A DNA stretch of 64,000 nt from Tindallia californiensis (lineage in GTDB: Bacteria > Bacillota > Clostridia > Peptostreptococcales > Tindalliaceae): positions 124,001-188,000 of the forward strand of contig NZ_FNPV01000001.1 of the NCBI RefSeq assembly GCF_900107405.1. The letters are read 5' to 3'. Positions 26,683-36,583 of the stretch are shown here, one piece after another; the first letter of the stretch is position 1, and each line of letters begins with the position of its first letter. The position numbers were made by a program, and so were the translations under genes. The notes below the pieces were generated by a model that was not told the DNA's origin, did not search any database, and was given only the letters and a program-made list of their open reading frames with translations.

Positions 26683-26711
26683 ATAATATCAGAAATGTAG
26701 ATTTCCGACAA
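26683..26711 (-). promoter_or_regulatory. Putative promoter of hemA
   Basis: On the minus strand TTGTCG (26711-26706), a 17-base spacer and TATTAT (26688-26683). The leader to hemA holds a short CCGTT/AACGG hairpin. Confidence 0.5.
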
Positions 26712-26729
26712 GTTGTGATTAAAGCTTCA

Positions 26730-28277
26730 TCAATATGTGGTATCAAGCATCCTTCCATCTTTACTTTTATTGACCTCGCAAGTAAAATAAAACCAACTTC
26801 CTTCCCCTTCCATACTTTCTACCCATATTGTGCCATTCATATCCTCAATAATCTTTTTTGTTATCGATAATCCAAGGCCTGCACCACCATATTTTTCAAA
26901 AATGATCTCATTAGCTTGAGAAAAAACATCAAAGATCTGTTCTTTTTTTGTTTCTGGTATGCCTATGCCAGTGTCTTTTACTAAGCATTTCAGTAAATAT
27001 GTTTCATCTCTTTCCATTACTTTATCGATTTTAACGTCAATTCTTCCATCATCAGTGAATTTAACAGCATTGTGAACAAGGTTTGTAAATACTTGCTTCA
27101 GTCTTAAAGAGTCTCCTTCAATAACCTCAGGCAAATCCTCTGATATTTCTACTTGAAAATCCAAGTCCTTGCTTAGTATTTCAGGTATTAAAATTGTTTC
27201 TATCTCTTTCATAAGGTTCTTTAAATTAAAAGGTTTTCTAAACATATCTTTTTTACCAGCTTCTGCTTTAGAAAAATCAAGTACTTCATTGATTAACTGA
27301 ATTAAATTACTTCCAGATTTTTTAGCAAGTTCAATAATTTCTTTCTGTTCATCTTTCAAATCTTCCATTTCTAACAATTGCAACATACCCAAAATGCCAT
27401 TAAGTGGTGTTCGAATTTCATGACTCATATTTGCTAAAAACCTACTTTTTACCTCAATGGCATTTTCTGCCTTCTTTTTAGCAATCAATAGCTCTTCTTG
27501 CATTTTTTTAGTTTCTGAAATATCTCTACTCACACCCTGTAACCCTATTGGTACTCCCTGCTTATTTCTTACAAAGGAAATATGCATCGAAACCCAAATA
27601 CATCCTTTGCTTTTGTGAAATTGCTGCAATTCCAGCAACCTCGTCCTATTATAATCTATCCCTAAGGTGTTTTCCCTCATCAATTCTTCTTCAAGTGTTT
27701 TTTTTAATATCTCTAAAGATTCCGGAGGAAAAATGCTTTCAATCGGTTTTCTGATGTGTTCTTCGCCTTTTTCACCAATTAATCTGTAAACAGATGGTGT
27801 GATAAAAGTAAGGTTCAGCTTTAAATCCGTTTGCCAAATAACATCTGTCATGTTTTCTAAGATTTGTTGATACTTTTCTTTTTGCTTTTTAAGCATTATT
27901 TCCGCATTGATTCGATCGGTAACATCTATAGCAGCTGACTGGTATTTGATGGCATTACCTTCATCGTCAAAAAAACCTCTGTCACGCCATTCTTCCCATT
28001 TAACCTCGCCATTTCTTTCTGTCTTTTGGATATGAACAGACACTGGTGCTTCAGGAGTTAATGAAAAGAAGGTTTTTTTTGCTTCCTCGTGAAGGCTCTT
28101 AGGCAGAACCTGCAGAAAGCTTTTTCCAAGCAGCTCTTCTTGACGCTTATTGAAATAACAACAATATGCCCGATTCACATACGTAAGTGTCGTATCGGGC
28201 AAAAACTCACATATCATTACAGGAAAATCATCCATCAATACATTAAATTTCTTGTTCCGAGATGTGATTTTATTCAT
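26730..28277 (-). CDS. PAS-PAS sensor histidine kinase, orphan
   Basis: In 515 residues I see two PAS domains (about 10-125 and 135-255), a short coiled coil, a HisKA domain with phospho-acceptor His286 in FLANMSHEIRTPLNG, and a HATPase domain with DTGIGIPETKKEQIFDVF and GGAGLGLSITKKI. There are no membrane helices and no receiver domain, so it is a soluble kinase that must act on a response regulator encoded elsewhere. The signal is unknown. Confidence 0.9.
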   Translation of the reverse strand: MNKITSRNKKFNVLMDDFPVMICEFLPDTTLTYVNRAYCCYFNKRQEELLGKSFLQVLPKSLHEEAKKTFFSLTPEAPVSVHIQKTERNGEVKWEEWRDRGFFDDEGNAIKYQSAAIDVTDRINAEIMLKKQKEKYQQILENMTDVIWQTDLKLNLTFITPSVYRLIGEKGEEHIRKPIESIFPPESLEILKKTLEEELMRENTLGIDYNRTRLLELQQFHKSKGCIWVSMHISFVRNKQGVPIGLQGVSRDISETKKMQEELLIAKKKAENAIEVKSRFLANMSHEIRTPLNGILGMLQLLEMEDLKDEQKEIIELAKKSGSNLIQLINEVLDFSKAEAGKKDMFRKPFNLKNLMKEIETILIPEILSKDLDFQVEISEDLPEVIEGDSLRLKQVFTNLVHNAVKFTDDGRIDVKIDKVMERDETYLLKCLVKDTGIGIPETKKEQIFDVFSQANEIIFEKYGGAGLGLSITKKIIEDMNGTIWVESMEGEGSWFYFTCEVNKSKDGRMLDTTY

Positions 28278-28431
28278 TTAACTCCTCCTATTTCTATCCA
28301 AAAAGAGTTTTGCTTTTATTTCATCCGTATGAATATATTTCATTGTTATTCTATAGTATATTTCATTTTTCTTCAAAAAGATACTAATTTTCGAAGAAGC
28401 CACCATCTCTCCACACTTCTCTACCATGGTT

Positions 28432-28462
28432 AAATGGCGGATGCTAAAAGCACCCGCCATTT
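28432..28462 (-). terminator. Hairpin after the NSS transporter operon
   Basis: AAATGGCGGaTGC and GCAcCCGCCATTT form a 12-bp stem with one mismatch and a five-base loop. The T tract on either side is short, so it is a weak terminator or a 3'-end stabilising structure. Confidence 0.5.
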
Positions 28463-28502
28463 AATTATTAAAATGATTTATATTGATTTGTTTGGATTTT
28501 AT

Positions 28503-28598
28503 TTATTCGCTTTTGAACGCTTTCAGAAGAAAAAAAGCAAAACCACCGGCATAAAAACCAAAAATAATAATCATAAACGTAATCGCCGATAATGTCAT
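28503..28598 (-). CDS. MetS-like small subunit of NSS amino-acid transporter
   Basis: This 31-residue reading frame starts at ATG 28598 behind a strong GAGGGAGGGG site and encodes one hydrophobic helix (MTLSAITFMIIIFGFYAGGF) with a basic tail ending KAFKSE. It directly follows the NSS transporter gene. Tiny single-span partners of this kind (MetS with MetP in Corynebacterium) are known to be needed by some NSS methionine/alanine importers. Position, ribosome site and composition support the call; similarity itself is short. Confidence 0.75.
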   Translation of the reverse strand: MTLSAITFMIIIFGFYAGGFAFFLLKAFKSE

Positions 28599-28621
28599 GA
28601 GACCCCTCCCTCTTTAATCTT

Positions 28622-30139
28622 CTATTCTTTACTCTTTAGACCTTCAGTCACGCTAGCCTCACTTATTGCGCCTGTTTTAATACGCTCTGCTAACCAGTTG
28701 TTTAGCTTAATCATGATAAAAGCACCTACTCCCCATTGAAATGCCATGGTTCCTGGCGAAAAAACTTCAAAGGGTTTCCACCACTCTCCCGGGTACCAGC
28801 TAATCGCTTGCCAGGTCCACCACCCAAAAATCACAACAAACACAAGTGGGAATATCCGAATCATATATGACCACCATTTACCTATATACATATCACTATG
28901 TTCGTGATTAATGTCCTCTATACGAACTTTTTCTACACCATATTTCATAACAGCGACCGATATTAAAAGTCCACTTATTAATAGCCCAACTCCCCAAACA
29001 AAGTCCTGATTATCAAGAAAATGAATGCTGTAGGCCGATGGTATTCCAATGACAAAGCCGCTCAAACATACAAACAAAGTTGCTTTTCCCCGACTCCATC
29101 CAGCATCTTGTAAGTTCAATACCCCTACTTCAATCATCGATAATAATGATGATAACGCTGCAAATGCCAAAGCTGCAAAAAACACAATCGCGACAAAAGT
29201 ACCACCCGGCATATTTCCAAATAAGGCAGAAAGATATACGAATATTAACCCATTATTACCAGACCCCAATGCTGCTTCTGCCACTTCAACCGTTGAAGAA
29301 AGCGAATATACCGTTGGCAGTATCGCCGTTGATGCAATCAGCCCTACCAATACATCTCCAAAACCAACAATAAAGCAATTTAGTGAGAGGTCTTCTTTTT
29401 CTTTAGTATATACTGCATAGGTCATAATAAGCGCCCATCCGGCACCGGTTGACCAAGCTGCCTGTGTAAAAGCTTCTAACCATGTTTGCGCTTTAAAAAG
29501 GTATTCAAGATTAGGTGTAAACAAAAATTCCAGCCCGGCAGATGCGCCCGGTAATGTAACACCTCTGATCGCCACTAAGGATATTAGTACAAATAAGGTT
29601 GGTACCATTACTTTTGTTACTTTTTCAATTCCTGCACTAACCCCTTTGTATATAACAATAGCACCAAAGAACATTGATACTCCATGAAAAAAGATGGTTT
29701 GAACAGGAGAAGACAAGAAACCTTCCCAGATGCTTTGTGTCAATTCAGGAGTTATATCCGGTTGTGCAAAAGTTCCCTGCACCGAAAGCACAAGATATTT
29801 CAATGTCCAGCCTGCTACAACTGAATAATAAAACATAACACCCATAGCTACCAAGGCTAGCCAGCCACCAATCCAGGTGAACTTTTTTCCCATAAAGTCC
29901 CGCATAGCTCCTACGGTTCCCAGCCTTGTTTTACGAGCAATGGACATTTCTGCTAATAACAAAGGAATTGCATAAACAAACATCGCTACCGTTAATGCCA
30001 ATAAGAAGGCTCCTCCACCATTTGCAGCTGCTACTCTAGGAAAGCGCCACATATTCCCTGTCCCAACAGCCATTCCAATTGCGGCTGCAATAAAACCAAA
30101 TCTCGATTTAAACTGTGAATTGTTAGATTTCTGCATCAA
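28622..30139 (-). CDS. Sodium-dependent NSS (SNF) family amino-acid transporter
   Basis: The 505-residue protein has about 12 membrane spans and the NSS signature at the first helix: SRFGFIAAAIGMAVGTGNMW with NMWRFPRV next, which lines the Na+ and substrate sites. Family members couple uptake of neutral amino acids to sodium entry. The downstream 31-residue MetS-like gene suggests methionine/alanine-type import. It lies after the clpX terminator and should have its own promoter. Confidence 0.9.
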   Translation of the reverse strand: MMQKSNNSQFKSRFGFIAAAIGMAVGTGNMWRFPRVAAANGGGAFLLALTVAMFVYAIPLLLAEMSIARKTRLGTVGAMRDFMGKKFTWIGGWLALVAMGVMFYYSVVAGWTLKYLVLSVQGTFAQPDITPELTQSIWEGFLSSPVQTIFFHGVSMFFGAIVIYKGVSAGIEKVTKVMVPTLFVLISLVAIRGVTLPGASAGLEFLFTPNLEYLFKAQTWLEAFTQAAWSTGAGWALIMTYAVYTKEKEDLSLNCFIVGFGDVLVGLIASTAILPTVYSLSSTVEVAEAALGSGNNGLIFVYLSALFGNMPGGTFVAIVFFAALAFAALSSLLSMIEVGVLNLQDAGWSRGKATLFVCLSGFVIGIPSAYSIHFLDNQDFVWGVGLLISGLLISVAVMKYGVEKVRIEDINHEHSDMYIGKWWSYMIRIFPLVFVVIFGWWTWQAISWYPGEWWKPFEVFSPGTMAFQWGVGAFIMIKLNNWLAERIKTGAISEASVTEGLKSKE

Positions 30140-30196
30140 ACGTCCCCTTTTATTATTTTTCTATATTCTTTATTTACACAAACACGATTTTACCAT

Positions 30197-30224
30197 AAAA
30201 AAACCTCCCGATCAAATCAGGAGG
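30197..30224 (-). terminator. Terminator of the tig-clpP-clpX operon
   Basis: CCTCC and GGAGG pair with an inner GAT/ATC stem; a run of seven T follows on the minus strand. The clpX stop codon (30219-30217) lies inside the hairpin. Confidence 0.85.
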
Positions 30225-31506
30225 CTGTTTCCTCTTTTTCACTTTCATCATTTTCATCATTTTTCGTTTTAGCATCCGCCTTTTTATAAATCACAGTTGG
30301 CTGTCTGTTATTCAAAATTGTCTCTTTTGTAATCATTACTTTGTCTACATCTTCCCGTGATGGAATATCATACATAATATCCATCATAAGCGTTTCCATA
30401 ATACCTCTTAAACCACGAGCACCAGTCTTGGTTTCTTTAGCTTTTTGGGCAATCAAATCAAATACACCTTTTTCAAAATCAAGGGTAACATGATCCATCT
30501 CAAAAAGTTTTTGATATTGCTTTACCAGTGCGTTTTTAGGTTCAGTAAGTATCCTGATAAAGGCTTCCTCATCTAGTAAGTCTAATGTTGCCACAACAGG
30601 TAGTCTGCCTACCAGCTCCGGAATAAGACCATATTTCAGCAGGTCTTCGGGCTGAATCATCTTCAATAGTGCTCCGATATCAAGATCTTGCTTGCTTTGA
30701 ATGTCAGCACCAAAGCCCATTGATTTTTTCCCTACTCGTTTCTGAACAATGCTTTCAATACCATCAAAAGCACCACCACAAACAAAAAGGATATTGCTGG
30801 TATTTATTTGAATAAATTCTTGGTGTGGGTGCTTCCTTCCACCTTGTGGAGGAACCGAAGCGACAGTTCCTTCCAGAATTTTCAGTAAAGCTTGCTGTAC
30901 ACCTTCACCACTAACATCACGTGTAATCGATGGGTTTTCAGATTTACGCGCTATTTTATCCATTTCATCAATGTAGATAATACCTTTTTCAGCCTTTTCA
31001 ATATCATAATCTGCTGCCTGGATAATTTTCAGCAAAATATTTTCAACATCTTCACCAACATACCCAGCTTCTGTCAGTGACGTTGCATCCGCAATTGCAA
31101 AGGGAACATTTAGAAGCTTAGCCATTGTTTGCGCAAGCAAAGTTTTCCCTGAACCCGTCGGACCCAACAACAAGATATTGCTTTTTTGCAGGTCTACATC
31201 ATCTGCTTGCTGCTCCGCATTAATTCTTTTGTAATGATTATACACCGCAACAGCTAGTGTTTTTTTCGCATGATCCTGACCAATAACATATTGATCAAGA
31301 ATATCTTTTATCTCTTGAGGTTTCGGTAGCTCTAAAAGATCTATCTCTAAGTTTTCGTCCAATTCCTCTTGGATAATTTCCTGGCACAACTCAATACACT
31401 CATCACAAATGTAGACATTAGGACCAGCAATCAATCGTCGTACTTGATCCTGTGATTTTCCACAAAAAGAGCATTTAAGTTGCTTTTTTTCTTCATAGCG
31501 TGCCAT
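30217..31506 (-). CDS. clpX: ATP-dependent protease ATP-binding subunit ClpX
   Basis: A 429-residue AAA+ unfoldase that feeds proteins to ClpP. The N-terminal zinc-binding domain has [18 protein letters not shown] with CDEC later (four Cys). Walker A is [14 protein letters not shown] (about residues 112-125), Walker B is [11 protein letters not shown], and the IGF-type ClpP-docking loop is represented by MGFGAD near residue 265. Gene order tig-clpP-clpX is conserved in Clostridia. Confidence 0.97.
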   Translation of the reverse strand: MARYEEKKQLKCSFCGKSQDQVRRLIAGPNVYICDECIELCQEIIQEELDENLEIDLLELPKPQEIKDILDQYVIGQDHAKKTLAVAVYNHYKRINAEQQADDVDLQKSNILLLGPTGSGKTLLAQTMAKLLNVPFAIADATSLTEAGYVGEDVENILLKIIQAADYDIEKAEKGIIYIDEMDKIARKSENPSITRDVSGEGVQQALLKILEGTVASVPPQGGRKHPHQEFIQINTSNILFVCGGAFDGIESIVQKRVGKKSMGFGADIQSKQDLDIGALLKMIQPEDLLKYGLIPELVGRLPVVATLDLLDEEAFIRILTEPKNALVKQYQKLFEMDHVTLDFEKGVFDLIAQKAKETKTGARGLRGIMETLMMDIMYDIPSREDVDKVMITKETILNNRQPTVIYKKADAKTKNDENDESEKEETAS

Positions 31507-31523
31507 TATTACACCTCTTTTTC

Positions 31524-32108
31524 TTATTTCCTGGACGCAATGACTTCGTCAATTAATCCATATTCTTTTGATTCTGTCGCCGACATAAAAAAGTCTCTGT
31601 CCGTGTCTTTCTGAATTTTTTCTAAAGGCTGACCTGTTCTCTCAGAAAGAATTTTATTCATTGTTTCTCGTGTTTTTAAGATTCTCTCTGTGTGAATTCG
31701 GATATCTTCAGCCTGACCTCGAGTTCCACCCAGTGGTTGATGTATCATCACCTCTGCATTAGGAAGTGCATATCGCTTCCCTTTCGTACCAGCACCCAGT
31801 AAAAAAGCACCCATGCTAGCCGCCATACCTATGCATATTGTTGATACATCTGGCTTGACATAGTTCATTGTATCATATATAGCCATCCCTGATGTAATGG
31901 AGCCGCCAGGACTGTTAATATATAACTGAATGTCTTTATCCGGATCATCTGCTTCTAAAAAAATTAGCTGCGCAACTATCAAACCTGCATTTACATCATT
32001 AATTTCCTGATTCAGTAGTATAATACGGTCTTTTAATAGCCTTGAATATATATCGTAGGATCTTTCACCTCGATTTGTCTGTTCTACTACAATTGGCACT
32101 AGTGACAT
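31524..32108 (-). CDS. clpP: ATP-dependent Clp protease proteolytic subunit
   Basis: The 194-residue serine peptidase has its triad in place: Ser98 in [11 protein letters not shown], His123 in MIHQP, and Asp in DTDRDFFM (about residue 172). I chose ATG 32108 ([10 protein letters not shown]), the normal ClpP start, behind TAGGAGG. The open frame extends 17 codons further but that part is unlike ClpP. It lies 22 bases after tig. Confidence 0.97.
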   Translation of the reverse strand: MSLVPIVVEQTNRGERSYDIYSRLLKDRIILLNQEINDVNAGLIVAQLIFLEADDPDKDIQLYINSPGGSITSGMAIYDTMNYVKPDVSTICIGMAASMGAFLLGAGTKGKRYALPNAEVMIHQPLGGTRGQAEDIRIHTERILKTRETMNKILSERTGQPLEKIQKDTDRDFFMSATESKEYGLIDEVIASRK

Positions 32109-32130
32109 CTGAAACCTCCTAAGGCATTTT

Positions 32131-33465
32131 TTACTCTGCTTGTTTTTCTTCTGTCGCATCTTCGGTGTTTTCTACTACTTCTTTTATAGTAGCATTTTCT
32201 GTTAAGAAATCAATCGTTTTTCTAAGTACTACATTATCTGCAAAAACTTTATTTCCATGTTGAGCAACTTTTTGTTTAAAGTCAGATACATCTTGATTGT
32301 ACTGTTCTGCAATTTTTGCTATTTCTGCTTCAATCTCTTCATCAGACGCTGCTATTTCCTCTATTTCAGTAATTTTATCCAAAACTAACTGGTCTTTAAC
32401 TGTTTTTTCAGCATCCGGCCTCATTTTTTCTTTAAGGTCTTCTTCATTAGAACCTGTCATTTGATAATACATGTCTAAACCAATTCCTTGGGACATCATT
32501 TGCTGATTAAAATCCTGTAGCATTTGATTAACCTGTCTTTCAACAACTGCTTTAGGAATATCAACAGAAACTTTTTCTGTTACTTTTTCTATAACCGATG
32601 CACGAAGTTCTTGTTCCGTTCTTTGTTCCAACTGTTCCTCTAGTTTTTTGCGTATATCTGCTTTCAACTCTTCTAACGTATCAAATTCCGATACATCTTT
32701 AGCAAACTCATCGTCTATTTCTGGATACTCTTTTTCTTTCACTTCATGAATTTTAATCTTAAAATCCGCTTCTTTACCGGCTAAATCCTCTGCCTGGTAA
32801 TCTTCTGGAAAAGTAACCTTAATAACACTTTCTTCGCCTGGCTTCAAGCCAACCATTTTTTCTTCAAACCCAGGAATAAATTGACCAGATCCTATTTCCA
32901 GTGTATGTTTTTCTGCTTTTCCACCTTCAAAAACCTCACCATCAATGGACCCTTCAAAATCGAATATTACGGTATCACTCTCCTGTACTGGTCTATCCTC
33001 TATGGCAATCATCCGCACATTTTTTTCTTGCATTTGTTTAAGTTCTTTTTCAATTTCTTCCTCTTTCACTGGATAAATCTTTTTCTCTACTTCAACACCT
33101 TTATAGCCTTCTACTAACACATCAGGCATAATCTCAATATCCGCAAGAAAAATAACATCTTCTCCTTTTTCCAGCTTTTCTATATCTACTTCCGGCTGAT
33201 CTACTGGATCAAGACTATGCTCTTCCAATGCCTTTTCATAAGCTTCAGGAAAAGAAACGTTGATTGCTTCTTCATAAAAAACTTCAACTCCATAATTCAT
33301 TTCAACAATCTTTCGTGGCGCTTTCCCTTTTCGGAATCCCGGGATATTGAACTTAGATTTCATTTTGTTATACGCTTTATTAATTGCTTTTTCAAACTCC
33401 TCCGGACTAACTACAATCTTAAGGGATATACAATTACCTTCTCTTTTAACAATTTCTGAACTCAT
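32131..33465 (-). CDS. tig: Trigger factor
   Basis: A 444-residue ribosome-bound chaperone. The ribosome-docking loop is [13 protein letters not shown] (about residues 43-55), an FKBP-type prolyl isomerase domain covers about 150-245, and a long helical C-terminal domain follows. I chose ATG 33465 ([10 protein letters not shown]), behind GAGGAGG. Acidic tail and length are usual. Confidence 0.96.
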   Translation of the reverse strand: MSSEIVKREGNCISLKIVVSPEEFEKAINKAYNKMKSKFNIPGFRKGKAPRKIVEMNYGVEVFYEEAINVSFPEAYEKALEEHSLDPVDQPEVDIEKLEKGEDVIFLADIEIMPDVLVEGYKGVEVEKKIYPVKEEEIEKELKQMQEKNVRMIAIEDRPVQESDTVIFDFEGSIDGEVFEGGKAEKHTLEIGSGQFIPGFEEKMVGLKPGEESVIKVTFPEDYQAEDLAGKEADFKIKIHEVKEKEYPEIDDEFAKDVSEFDTLEELKADIRKKLEEQLEQRTEQELRASVIEKVTEKVSVDIPKAVVERQVNQMLQDFNQQMMSQGIGLDMYYQMTGSNEEDLKEKMRPDAEKTVKDQLVLDKITEIEEIAASDEEIEAEIAKIAEQYNQDVSDFKQKVAQHGNKVFADNVVLRKTIDFLTENATIKEVVENTEDATEEKQAE

Positions 33466-33524
33466 GCGTGTCCTCCTCAATCTATACGATTTGATTTATT
33501 TTCAGGCCATTGCCTCAATCTATT

Positions 33525-33556
33525 AAAAAACAACAGGCTCCAACAGGTTCCTGCTG
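33525..33556 (-). terminator. Terminator-like hairpin in the tig leader (possible attenuator)
   Basis: On the minus strand CAGCAGG pairs with CCTGTTG (7 bp, 12-base loop) and is followed at once by TTTTTT. It starts about six bases after the predicted tig transcription start. A second, nearly identical CAACAGG copy (plus-strand view) in the loop offers an alternative pairing. Confidence 0.55.
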
Positions 33557-33568
33557 CTGACTAACCTT

Positions 33569-33597
33569 AGTCTACCGAATTTTACGCTTAATGTCAA
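33569..33597 (-). promoter_or_regulatory. Promoter of the tig-clpP-clpX operon
   Basis: On the minus strand TTGACA (33597-33592), a 17-base spacer and TAGACT (33574-33569), leaving a leader of about 97 bases before tig. Confidence 0.6.
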
Positions 33598-33638
33598 TAA
33601 TAGCTTCAGAATTACCTGTTCCTTTCGTTGCAATCTAT

Positions 33639-33668
33639 TTGACAGTATATAAACATTACCTATATAAT
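33639..33668 (+). promoter_or_regulatory. Promoter of the opuC-like operon
   Basis: TTGACA (33639-33644), an 18-base spacer and TATAAT (33663-33668), both perfect, 36 bases before the start codon. It diverges from the tig promoter; the two -35 boxes are 41 bases apart. Confidence 0.75.
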
Positions 33669-33704
33669 TTAATATTAATAAATCTACAGAAAGGAGGTTC
33701 GTGG

Positions 33705-34862
33705 ATGATTGAATTTAAGAAGTTATCAAAGTCTTACGATGGTAAAACCAACATCGTCGACCGTCTCGATATGACCATTAATGATGGTGAGCTAGTGGTT
33801 CTAATCGGAGAAAGCGGTTGTGGGAAAACAACTACCATGAAAATGATCAATCGGCTTATTGAACCGTCCGGCGGAGAAATACTCATTGATGGAAAAAACA
33901 TTTTAGAGATGAATCCTATCCAACTGCGACGCAATATAGGATATGTTATTCAAAAAGTCGGACTTATGCCACATATGAGTGTTGGGGATAATATCGAACT
34001 GGTTGCTTATCTTAAAAACTGGGATAAAGAAAAAAGAAGAGCACGCTCGAGAGAACTTCTAAAGCTTGTTAACCTTGAGCCTGATCAGTACATCGATCGC
34101 TACCCCAACGAACTAAGCGGAGGACAGCAGCAACGTGTCGGAGTCGCTAGAGCACTGGCCGTGAATCCAGACATTATCCTGATGGATGAACCTTTTAGTG
34201 CCGTCGATCCTATAACCCGTGAAACCCTCCAAGAAGAACTCATAAAGCTACAAAGTGAAGTTAGAAAAACGATTGTGTTTGTTACACACGATATGGATGA
34301 AGCTCTCAAGTTAGGTGATAAAATCGCTGTCATGCAAGGTGGAAAAATAATTCAATATGATTCGCCGGAAAAAATTCTAAAAGAACCCGTCAATGATTAT
34401 GTTGAATATTTTGTCGGAAAGGATAAGCTATGGAAGTCACCAGAAATGCTTTATGCCAGAGATATCATGCAGAAAAGGCCTGCCGTTGTATTAGAACATA
34501 GAACTCCTGCCTACGCGCTTGAAGTAATGAGAAAAAGAGATACAGACTTTTTAGTAGTTGTAGATGCTCCATATGATCAACCTCAAAAAATGCTAGGCGT
34601 CGTTACACCAAAAGAACTTAAAGGTAAGGGAATGGTTGAAAACAATCGAATGATCGATATTATGCGAAAAGACTACCCTACCGTAACAGAACGAACTAGC
34701 ATGGTAAAAGTTCTAAATATCATGAAACAGGAGAGGTTACACTATATCCCCGTGATCGAGGAGGAAAAAAATCTACTGGTAGGTCTCATTACCCACGGTA
34801 GTATTGTAAATATTATTACAGATGCCTTAGTGGATTCTGAAGTCGAAAAGGAGGCGTTGTAA
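33705..34862 (+). CDS. opuCA: Glycine betaine/carnitine/choline ABC transporter, ATP-binding subunit
   Basis: The 385-residue ATPase shows Walker A GESGCGKTTTMKM (about residues 35-47), signature NELSGGQQQRVG (about 130-141), Walker B IILMDEPFSAVD and two C-terminal CBS domains (about 255-380). In OpuA/OpuC, CBS pairs sense ionic strength or c-di-AMP, which would match an osmoprotectant importer. I chose ATG 33705, seven bases after AAAGGAGG; the frame is open for 38 codons upstream but overlaps the promoter. Confidence 0.92.
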   Translation: MIEFKKLSKSYDGKTNIVDRLDMTINDGELVVLIGESGCGKTTTMKMINRLIEPSGGEILIDGKNILEMNPIQLRRNIGYVIQKVGLMPHMSVGDNIELVAYLKNWDKEKRRARSRELLKLVNLEPDQYIDRYPNELSGGQQQRVGVARALAVNPDIILMDEPFSAVDPITRETLQEELIKLQSEVRKTIVFVTHDMDEALKLGDKIAVMQGGKIIQYDSPEKILKEPVNDYVEYFVGKDKLWKSPEMLYARDIMQKRPAVVLEHRTPAYALEVMRKRDTDFLVVVDAPYDQPQKMLGVVTPKELKGKGMVENNRMIDIMRKDYPTVTERTSMVKVLNIMKQERLHYIPVIEEEKNLLVGLITHGSIVNIITDALVDSEVEKEAL

Positions 34863-35507
34863 TTGGAACAACCAAGCTTTTTAGAATTTTTTATGAATAG
34901 ATTTCCTGATGTCATCAGCCAGACGATAACACACTTGCAAATCACAGGGTTAGCTGTTTTTTTAGCCGTTCTAATCGGAGTACCAGTGGGTATATTTATT
35001 ACACGAAACAAACTACTTGCACGAAATGTTTTAGGTTTTGCAAATATTATGCAAACACTTCCTAGTTTAGCTTTGTTCGGTTTAATGATCCCCATAATGG
35101 GTATAGGCTTTAACCTAGCTGTGTTTGTACTATTTCTCTATGCGCTTTTACCGATCATTAAAAATGCTTACACCGGCATTGTGGGGGTTGATGATTCTTT
35201 AATTGAGTCTGGCCGAGGAATGGGAATGACGAACACTCAGCTGCTATGGATGGTTCAGATCCCATTGGCTCTACCTGTTATTATGGCTGGTATCAGAATC
35301 GCCACCGTCATTAATATTGGCACAGCAACAATAGCCGCTCTTATTGGAGCTGGAGGGCTTGGTAGCTTTATTTTTCGCGGGATATCGATGGGTAATAACA
35401 ACCTGATCTTGACAGGAGCAATCCCAGCAGCTATACTCGCATTGGTAGTCGACTGGATTCTTGGGTTAGTTGAACATCGAATTACACCTAAAGGGGTCCG
35501 GAAATAA
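34863..35507 (+). CDS. opuCB: Glycine betaine-type ABC transporter permease
   Basis: A 214-residue permease with about five membrane spans. The BPD-type EAA loop is ESGRGMGMTNTQLLWMVQIP (about residues 118-137). TTG at 34863 follows the opuCA stop with no gap and has AAGGAGG eight bases upstream. Only one permease gene is present, whereas Bacillus OpuC has two (OpuCB and OpuCD), so it probably works as a homodimer. Confidence 0.9.
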   Translation: MEQPSFLEFFMNRFPDVISQTITHLQITGLAVFLAVLIGVPVGIFITRNKLLARNVLGFANIMQTLPSLALFGLMIPIMGIGFNLAVFVLFLYALLPIIKNAYTGIVGVDDSLIESGRGMGMTNTQLLWMVQIPLALPVIMAGIRIATVINIGTATIAALIGAGGLGSFIFRGISMGNNNLILTGAIPAAILALVVDWILGLVEHRITPKGVRK

Positions 35508-35542
35508 GTTTAAGAACACTATTTTAATAAGGGGGATTTACA

Positions 35543-36505
35543 ATGATTTTTCAAAGAAGCAGCAAGCTTATGGTAACGCTGGCAATTTTGCTAATATTCA
35601 GTTTTGTTTTCGTTGGTTGTGGAGGAGACACGGCAGAGGATGTGCCGATAGATTCACCAGAAAATGATATCACCTCATCCGAAGACGAGAGTCCTGAGGG
35701 TGGGGAGGTTACCATAGGAACCAAAAACTTTACGGAATCAATCCTATTAGCTAATATTTTCTCTGTGCTAATAGAAGAAAATACGAATATGACAGCTAAT
35801 GTCCAAGAGCTTGGCGGTACGATGGTAGCTTTCGAAGCACTTCGCAATAATGATATCCAACTTTATCCTGAGTATACAGGAACAGGATATATCAACATGC
35901 TCGAAAAGACGGAAATATTAACCGCCGAAGAAACCTATGAGATTGTCCAAAATGAATTTCAAGAAAGATGGAACTTAGAATGGATGCAGCCTCTTGGCTT
36001 TAACAACACTTATACCCTCGCTCTTCGTCAAACGATGATTGATGACTTGGATTTAAATACCTTTAGCGATTTATTAGAGCATGATCAAGACTTGACCTTT
36101 GGTGGAACCACCGAATTCGTAGAGAGACAGGATGGTTTGCCAGGGTTGATTGAAGCATATAACTTCGAATTTGGCAATGTGGTAGATTTGGATCCAGGCT
36201 TAATGTACACAGCCGTCCAAAGTGAAAATGTGGATATTATCAGTGCCTTTGCAACAGATGGGCGTATTCCTGCTTACAAACTAGGAATACTGGAAGATGA
36301 TCTTAGCTTTTTTCCTCCCTATTTTGCTGCTCCTCTAATTCGAAGCGATATCCTTGAAGAATATCCTCAGCTTGAGATTCTCAACAGCTTACACAATATA
36401 ATTGATGACGAAACAATGGCTGAATTAAACTTCAGAGTTGATGAAATGGGCGAAACAGAAGATACTGTTGCGAGAGATTTTCTTTCTTCTGTAGGCTTAA
36501 TTTAG
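35543..36505 (+). CDS. opuCC: Glycine betaine/choline-type substrate-binding lipoprotein
   Basis: The 320-residue protein has a lipoprotein signal with the lipobox FVGC and Cys26 as lipid site, then an acidic linker. An OpuAC-type binding domain begins VTIGTKNFTESILLANI. The early LGGTMVAFEALRNNDIQLYPEYTGTGY is typical of quaternary-amine-binding proteins. Ligand choice (glycine betaine, choline or carnitine) cannot be read reliably. An AAGGGGG site precedes the start. Confidence 0.9.
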   Translation: MIFQRSSKLMVTLAILLIFSFVFVGCGGDTAEDVPIDSPENDITSSEDESPEGGEVTIGTKNFTESILLANIFSVLIEENTNMTANVQELGGTMVAFEALRNNDIQLYPEYTGTGYINMLEKTEILTAEETYEIVQNEFQERWNLEWMQPLGFNNTYTLALRQTMIDDLDLNTFSDLLEHDQDLTFGGTTEFVERQDGLPGLIEAYNFEFGNVVDLDPGLMYTAVQSENVDIISAFATDGRIPAYKLGILEDDLSFFPPYFAAPLIRSDILEEYPQLEILNSLHNIIDDETMAELNFRVDEMGETEDTVARDFLSSVGLI

Positions 36506-36510
36506 TAATA

Positions 36511-36545
36511 AAAAAAAGAGAGAAGCCAATGAGGTTTCTCTCTTT
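36511..36545. terminator. Bidirectional terminator after opuCC
   Basis: A 13-bp stem AAAGAGAGAAgCC / GGTTTCTCTCTTT closes a five-base loop. On the minus strand it runs into eight T, a strong terminator; on the plus strand the T tract is shorter. The minus orientation implies that a transcript crosses the 350-base stretch from the LacI-type gene. Confidence 0.85.
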
Positions 36546-36583
36546 CTGTTATTATGATATCTGAAAGCACCCTATTCTTACCA

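Noticed and set aside
28278-28460. 60-codon minus-strand frame before the PAS kinase gene
   Set aside because: No ribosome site, it covers the hairpin at 28432-28462, and the composition is not gene-like.
33591-33704. N-terminal extension of opuCA
   Set aside because: The extension overlaps a perfect promoter and ends at a strong ribosome site before the conserved start.
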